From NCBI GenBank assembly GCA_038234815.1, contig JBBQSU010000013.1, positions 1 to 39,869 of the forward strand: a stretch of 39,869 nt of DNA, given 5' to 3'. This document shows positions 35,559 through 39,869 of the stretch, in pieces. How positions within the stretch are numbered: position 1 is the stretch's first letter; each line of letters begins with the position of its first letter. The notes beneath the pieces were generated by a model that saw nothing but the letters and a program-made list of their open reading frames with translations, was not told where the DNA came from and ran no database searches. A program made the translations under genes and the position numbers. Source of the DNA: JBBQSU01 sp038234815 (GTDB lineage Bacteria > Planctomycetota > Phycisphaerae > Tepidisphaerales > Tepidisphaeraceae).

Positions 35559-38476
35559 CGCTTACCACCGAGCGATTTGATGAATTCTTCCGCGCTTTTT
35601 TCGAGTATCGGAATGGCAGCCCGATGGACCCGTTTCCCTGGCAAACGCGTCTCGCAAACGATCTCGCGGACGATCGCTGGCCTGACTGCATTGATCTTCC
35701 GACCGCCAGCGGCAAAACGTCCGTTATCGACATCGCCGTCTTCACGCTCGCCTGTCAGGCGTCGCAGCCTGTAGACAAACGCACCGTTGGCCGTCGCATC
35801 TTCTTCACCGTCAACCGCCGGGTGATCGTCGATGAGGCGTTCGATCGCTCACGCGACCTTGCAAAAGCCCTGATCAAGGCGGAGCACGAAAATGATCCGG
35901 GTATTCTCGGGGAGGTCGCGCGGGCGCTCCGTTCGGTCAACGAGCAACAGAATAAGGACATGGCCCCCCCGCTCGATATCGCCCAACTCCGCGGGGGAGT
36001 TTATCGCGACGGCGCATGGGCGCGGAGCCTTACCCAGCCGATGGTCGTCTGCACCACCGCTGACCAACTGGGTTCACGTCTGCTTTTCCGTGGATACGGT
36101 GTTTCAGACGGGATGAAGCCGATCCACGCGGCCTTTTGCGCCTGCGATTCACTGGTTCTGCTCGACGAAGCGCACGTCACTAAAGCGTTCAGCCAAACGA
36201 TGCATTTGCTGACGAAGTATCAAACGCTTCGGTCTGACAAATCAGCATCCATCCATGCAATGAAGTTCGTGCAAATGACGGCCACGCCCGCGGGTCAAAT
36301 AAACAATCGCTTCTCGCTGGACGATGCCGACCTTGCCAATGCTACGCTGGAGCGACGACAAAAGGCTGGCAAGCCCGCTGTACTCGTTAAGCTCGACAAC
36401 AAGAAATCGATCGTCGGCGAGGTGGTCACACGGGCGACAAATGCGCTGTCAGATACCCGGAAAGCAATCGGCATCATCGTAAATCGCATCCAGGCGGCAC
36501 GAGAAATACACGCCAAGCTCGCCGCCAAGTTCCCACCGGAAGATGTTCATCTTGTCATCGGCCGCATGCGTCCGCTCGACCGAGACACCCTGCAAAGTCA
36601 ACTGCGCACACTCGTCGGCCCGGATCGTCCACCAGTACTCGACAAGCCCGTCCTCATCGTTGCCACGCAGTGTCTCGAAGTCGGGGCCGACTACGATTTT
36701 GACGCACTCATCACTGAATGCGCGAGCATCGACGCACTCCGTCAACGCTTCGGTCGCCTTAATCGTGGGGGCCGACCCATTGAAGTCATCGCCGCCATCG
36801 TCACCAACGATGAAGCGACCAAGGGCGAAGACCCGATCTACGGCGATGCGATCAAGCACACGTGGGAATGGCTTTTGTCGCAGAAGGACGCTGCCGATTC
36901 AGTCGATTTCGGTATCGCCGCGTTCAAGCCGCTTTGGGCAGACGTGGAAGCGAATCGTGCGACGTATCTCGACGAGAAGTGCCCCAAGCCGCTACTCTCC
37001 CCCGCGCCCAACGCCGCCGTTCTGTTGCCCGCGCATCTCGATGCACTCTGTCAGACCAATCCGCAGCCCGTGCCGTCCCCGGACGTCAGTTACTTCATCC
37101 ACGGCCCGCAACGCGACAACGCGGAAGTCAACGTCTGCTGGCGCGCCGATCTTGGCGACATTAAGGCGCTTTGGGCCGAGGTTGTCACCATGCTTCCGCC
37201 GACCTCGCCGGAGTGCATGACCGTTCCGCTTTACGCGTTGGCCAAGTGGATGCGACAGCAGAAATCGGTCGCCGATGCCGATGTAGCAATCGCGTCGGAG
37301 CTGGAAACGAAAGAGGACAACGATAAGTCACCGCCAGACCGCGATATTCTCATCTGGCGAGGCAAGAATGATTCGTTCGCAACCGCCCGCCCTGATGACC
37401 TGCGGCCGGGTGACACCGTCATCATTCCCGCAGTCGAAGCATATCACGATTCGCTATCACTCGGGCACATTCCGCCGCGGGCAGACGGCACGATTCCGTT
37501 TGATATCGCCGAAGCTGCGATCGCCGAGGCGCGCCGCCAGCGCATTGTCCGTGTACATCCAACGATTCATCCCGACCTTAACGTCGAATTAATGAATTAC
37601 GCCAGGTCAGACAAACTGTCCCTTACCAGACGGCAGATTCGTAATCTAGTGGGTGCTCTAGCGAAAGATTTCACGACCGGCCCGGAAGAAATGGATTATC
37701 CCCATCCGGAAGGCTCGCCCAAACCTGGCATCGTCTTGCGGTTCAACGCGCTCTTGCCACAGTCTGATCCGCTTATTCTGCCGACGGCCGACGATGACGA
37801 GGAAGCCTCCAGCGATTCCGCCAAGCAGGTTCCTCTGGCCGATCATCTGGCGGACGTCGGTCGTCAAATCCGCGTCACACTCGCACAATTGTCACCGGGG
37901 CAGGCAACGACGTTGGGTATATCCGCCGACCTGCACGATCTGGGCAAAGCCGACCTGCGTTTCAACGCCATGCTCGCCGGCATCACGCCCTACGAAGCGA
38001 TCGAACGAAAGCTTCTTGCCAAGAGTGGCCAGCGGGGCCTTTCCCAAGCCGAGCGAGCCGAGCAAGCGAGGCGTGCCATGCTTCCCCAGGGGTTTCGTCA
38101 TGAAATGCTCTCCATGCAGATTGTTGAAAACTTTTACGATCGACTCGTCCCTGTTGGCGCGGTTGATCGCGACCTGCTGCTGCATCTTCTGGGTTCGCAC
38201 CACGGTCACGCCCGCCCGTTCGCACCGGTTGTGATTGACGAAGCCCACGATGAAACGCGATCGGTCGAAGTCAGCGGCATCACCGTCACGCCAGAGCAAA
38301 GAAGAAGCTGGCCCCCCGCCCATCGCCTTGATTCCGGCGTCGCCGAGCGGTTTTGGGATCTCACACGCAAGCACGGATGGTGGGGCCTGGCTTGGTTGGA
38401 ATGCATCCTGCGACTGGCCGACCAGCAGGCGAGCGCGTCGGACCAAACGAACAAGCCCGAAGGAGTTGCGAAATGA
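35555..38476 (+). CDS. cas3: type I-G CRISPR helicase-nuclease Cas3 (helicase then HD)
   Basis: The 973-residue product has the superfamily 2 helicase first: Walker A PTASGKTS (about 48-55), DEAH at 204-207, TATP at 242-245 and motif VI QRFGRLNRGG (397-406). The HD nuclease follows at the C-terminus: H764 in LADHLADVG, H794-D795 in DLHDLGKAD, and the later histidines H882, H883 and H885 in GSHHGHARPF. A helicase-HD order is the arrangement expected for type I-G. Cas3 unwinds and degrades target DNA after Cascade recognition. The ATG at 35555 overlaps the csb2 stop and follows GGGGGAGA. The stop overlaps the next start as ATGA. Confidence 0.94.
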   Translation: MTLTTERFDEFFRAFFEYRNGSPMDPFPWQTRLANDLADDRWPDCIDLPTASGKTSVIDIAVFTLACQASQPVDKRTVGRRIFFTVNRRVIVDEAFDRSRDLAKALIKAEHENDPGILGEVARALRSVNEQQNKDMAPPLDIAQLRGGVYRDGAWARSLTQPMVVCTTADQLGSRLLFRGYGVSDGMKPIHAAFCACDSLVLLDEAHVTKAFSQTMHLLTKYQTLRSDKSASIHAMKFVQMTATPAGQINNRFSLDDADLANATLERRQKAGKPAVLVKLDNKKSIVGEVVTRATNALSDTRKAIGIIVNRIQAAREIHAKLAAKFPPEDVHLVIGRMRPLDRDTLQSQLRTLVGPDRPPVLDKPVLIVATQCLEVGADYDFDALITECASIDALRQRFGRLNRGGRPIEVIAAIVTNDEATKGEDPIYGDAIKHTWEWLLSQKDAADSVDFGIAAFKPLWADVEANRATYLDEKCPKPLLSPAPNAAVLLPAHLDALCQTNPQPVPSPDVSYFIHGPQRDNAEVNVCWRADLGDIKALWAEVVTMLPPTSPECMTVPLYALAKWMRQQKSVADADVAIASELETKEDNDKSPPDRDILIWRGKNDSFATARPDDLRPGDTVIIPAVEAYHDSLSLGHIPPRADGTIPFDIAEAAIAEARRQRIVRVHPTIHPDLNVELMNYARSDKLSLTRRQIRNLVGALAKDFTTGPEEMDYPHPEGSPKPGIVLRFNALLPQSDPLILPTADDDEEASSDSAKQVPLADHLADVGRQIRVTLAQLSPGQATTLGISADLHDLGKADLRFNAMLAGITPYEAIERKLLAKSGQRGLSQAERAEQARRAMLPQGFRHEMLSMQIVENFYDRLVPVGAVDRDLLLHLLGSHHGHARPFAPVVIDEAHDETRSVEVSGITVTPEQRRSWPPAHRLDSGVAERFWDLTRKHGWWGLAWLECILRLADQQASASDQTNKPEGVAK

Positions 38477-39390
38477 GTTCGACGGACATTGGCATCCTTC
38501 TCAAAGGCCTTGATGGCTCCAACCCGCTAGCCTTCCTCGCCGCGATTGGCACATTGCGCACTCTCACGCTCGCGCTGCCGGACGAGAAGGTGAAGATGAG
38601 TTGGGAACAGCACGAAGGCGCGTGGCGACCGCGCGTGTGGTGCTCGCTGGCCGGGGATGGCGAGGCGTTGGTTGAGAAGCTCGACAAGTCGCTCGTGCGA
38701 CAGCGGGTCTCGCATCCCACTCGATTCGTTAACTACAAATCGGACAACGAAGAAGCTGTCGAATTCTACAAGTCGGTGCGACAAGGCGAAACCATTCCGC
38801 CCGGCTTGGATCAGTGGGTCGCCGCCCTCACAAACGACATTCATTCAGAGGCAACCTCGCCTATACAGCTTACTCGTAGCGATTACTTCGTCGGCAACCT
38901 TGATCAGATCATGGCGAACACTACACAAGATCACTTTAGACGATCTCTATTTTCGCCGTGGCAGTATGACGATCCGCTCGCCGGCCAATCACTTCACTTA
39001 GAACCAACAGAAGACCGCCGACACGCATATCAATGGGATCAACCGAGCGGTGACCCAAATCGAAATAGGTCGGGTAACATGCTGGGCGCGAACCGCTTAG
39101 CAATCGAAGCCGTACCGCTCTTCCTCGGTCTTCCGTCGACAAATCTGGCCCGGCTTTCCCTTACCGGTTGGACTGGTGTTCGATCTGACGATGCACGTTG
39201 GACTTGGCCCCTTTGGAACGTTCCGATCAACCTAGAAGTCCTGCGGAGCGTCATCGGAATTGAGCAATTGCAGGCACTCGAACCCGACTCGACCAAACTT
39301 CGGGCTGTCGCGATTGCCGCTGTCTATCGATGCCGCCGAATTCTTGTTGAGAAGACGCCGAATCTCACTCCGTCCTGTTGTGTAATGTAA
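38473..39390 (+). CDS. compact type I-G Cas protein, Cas8-like or Cas3-extension family
   Basis: The 305-residue product starts ILLKGLDGSNPLAFLAAIG, the LDG-NPL-FLAALG-LR opening shared by type I-G accessory or large-subunit proteins and by the family annotated as 'Cas3-extension'. Further segments are SWEQHEGAWRPRVWC, LGANRLAIEAVPLF and WTWPLWNVPINLEVL. It is far shorter than Csx17 (usually about 700 residues), and no Csx17 or Csb3 is in the window. It may replace the Cas8 role or act with Cas3. The ATG overlaps the cas3 stop as ATGA. The gene ends about 340 bases before the CRISPR array. Confidence 0.75.
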   Translation: MSSTDIGILLKGLDGSNPLAFLAAIGTLRTLTLALPDEKVKMSWEQHEGAWRPRVWCSLAGDGEALVEKLDKSLVRQRVSHPTRFVNYKSDNEEAVEFYKSVRQGETIPPGLDQWVAALTNDIHSEATSPIQLTRSDYFVGNLDQIMANTTQDHFRRSLFSPWQYDDPLAGQSLHLEPTEDRRHAYQWDQPSGDPNRNRSGNMLGANRLAIEAVPLFLGLPSTNLARLSLTGWTGVRSDDARWTWPLWNVPINLEVLRSVIGIEQLQALEPDSTKLRAVAIAAVYRCRRILVEKTPNLTPSCCVM

Positions 39391-39486
39391 ATGCTAATGG
39401 CCGGCTTGTGGTGGCACTGCGGCTTCGGGTTGATGGCGGCATCGAATGCCTGGGCAAGACTTTCTCCGTGGCCGCCCGGGCATTGG

Positions 39487-39495
39487 TGGTATAAT
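39487..39495 (+). promoter_or_regulatory. extended -10 promoter-like element in the CRISPR leader
   Basis: TGG directly before TATAAT gives the sequence TGGTATAAT, a consensus extended -10. The position 17 bases further upstream (CGTGGC) is a poor -35, which is acceptable for an extended -10 promoter. Transcription would run into the array that starts 235 bases later. Confidence 0.4.
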
Positions 39496-39520
39496 TCTTC
39501 CGTACCGTCTGGAGGTGCAT

Positions 39521-39730
39521 ATGCGTTGTGCAATCAAGGGGCCCCGCTGTAAAATGCCCGGCGCGGGCCGGCGTGGTGACCAAAGCCCGGGCACCCCGCG
39601 AACTCTTTGGCAATTAAATAGTTATGGTGGTTTATCCACCGCTACCAACGCGCCTGGTAGGCTCGCCGCAACCCACCTCGCGCAAATGTATCCACAATCC
39701 CCTCGTATACCGATACTTAGCGAGGGGTAA
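39521..39730 (+). CDS. possible 69-residue small protein in the leader
   Basis: The ATG is preceded by GGAGG at 39511-39515, with 5 bases of spacing, and the TATAAT element lies 26 bases before the ATG. The frame ends at TAA 39728-39730, immediately before the first repeat. The product is basic at the start (MRCAIKGPRCKMPGAGRRGD) and has no recognised family. The codons could be leader sequence that happens to be open. Treat it as tentative. Confidence 0.25.
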   Translation: MRCAIKGPRCKMPGAGRRGDQSPGTPRTLWQLNSYGGLSTATNAPGRLAATHLAQMYPQSPRIPILSEG

Positions 39731-39869
39731 CATTCCGCGTTCAAACGAACGCGGCCCCATTGAAGGGTGCGGTTGTCGCCGCTGTCACGCACCTTGCGCC
39801 CGGCATTCCGCGTTCAAACGAACGCGGCCCCATTGAAGGAACGCGGCGCAGGTCGAACCCTCCCAGGAC
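39731..39869 (+). CRISPR. start of a CRISPR array, 36-base repeats, truncated by the window edge
   Basis: Two identical 36-base repeats (39731-39766 and 39804-39839) are separated by one 37-base spacer (39767-39803). A second spacer starts at 39840 and is cut at 39869. The repeat contains a perfect 8-bp stem, CCGCGTTC pairing with GAACGCGG across the AAAC loop, followed by CCCCATTGAAGG. The ATTGAAGG-like end is the usual 3' side of type I repeats, so transcription rightward fits. The stem is a suitable Cas6-type site, here expected for Csb2. Confidence 0.93.

Larger units (their letters stand above)
39391..39730 (+). other. leader-side region between the last cas gene and the CRISPR array
   Basis: This 340-base interval ends at the first repeat. 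A 100-base part (about 39600-39700) is comparatively AT-rich and includes a hairpin GGTGG-TTTAT-CCACC (39626-39640). It is on the upstream side of the repeats when the array is read in the ATTGAAGG direction, so it is the presumed leader. It also holds a promoter-like element and a 69-codon frame listed separately. Confidence 0.6.

Noticed and set aside
39365..39613. Minus-strand frames of 66-82 codons across the CRISPR leader side
   Set aside because: Several overlapping frames are open at once, none with a ribosome-binding site or recognised motif.

Overview
The window looks like a piece of a Planctomycetota chromosome, most likely from the Phycisphaerae side. The evidence is a high-GC housekeeping backbone, a fused SecD-SecF translocase, a type III glutamine synthetase, a tgt-yajC-secDF cluster, and a 1523-residue surface-type protein that begins with the LEPRWLLSA motif common on planctomycete exported proteins. 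The taxonomic call is an inference from these features.

Layout. From 1 to 8.2 kb lie malate dehydrogenase, a DUF1015 protein, a D-Ala-D-Ala carboxypeptidase (PBP4, minus strand), elongation factor P and glutamine synthetase III, which ends at a strong terminator. From 8.3 to 14.8 kb lie pabB and pabC, separated by an antiparallel secreted protein, then a Nif3-family protein, a CHAD protein (minus) and the GTPase HflX. From 15.0 to 25.1 kb almost everything reads on the minus strand. One run is pgk, a broken HEPN-like gene, a small unknown gene, rpe, a histidine-phosphatase-like pseudoenzyme and accD. The other is tgt, yajC, secDF and a LysM protein. Riboflavin synthase (+), the giant metzincin-type protein (-), pdxA (+) and a tRNA-Leu(UAG) with a terminator complete the conserved backbone.

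The accessory part starts after the tRNA terminator at about 32.06 kb. After some 670 bases without a convincing gene, four tightly overlapping plus-strand genes encode a type I-G (formerly I-U) CRISPR interference module: csb1 (Cas7), csb2 (Cas5-Cas6 fusion), cas3 (helicase followed by a C-terminal HD nuclease) and a compact 305-residue protein resembling the small subunit or 'Cas3-extension' proteins of this subtype. A CRISPR array with 36-base repeats begins at 39731 and runs off the window edge. No cas1, cas2, cas4 or full-length csx17/cas8g is visible before the edge.

How the genes work together. csb1, csb2, cas3 and the 305-residue gene would form one interference complex. Csb2 would cut pre-crRNA at the 8-bp repeat hairpin, Csb1 would coat the crRNA, and Cas3 would unwind and degrade the target. 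In the backbone, yajC-secDF serve export, accD starts fatty-acid synthesis, pabB/pabC feed folate, and ribE and pdxA make cofactors.

The most notable points beyond the CRISPR locus are an EF-P whose modification-loop lysine is replaced by asparagine, a histidine-phosphatase fold lacking its catalytic histidines, a HEPN-like gene split by an in-frame stop, and a 21-base tandem repeat next to a near-perfect 21-bp inverted repeat upstream of the DUF1015 gene.
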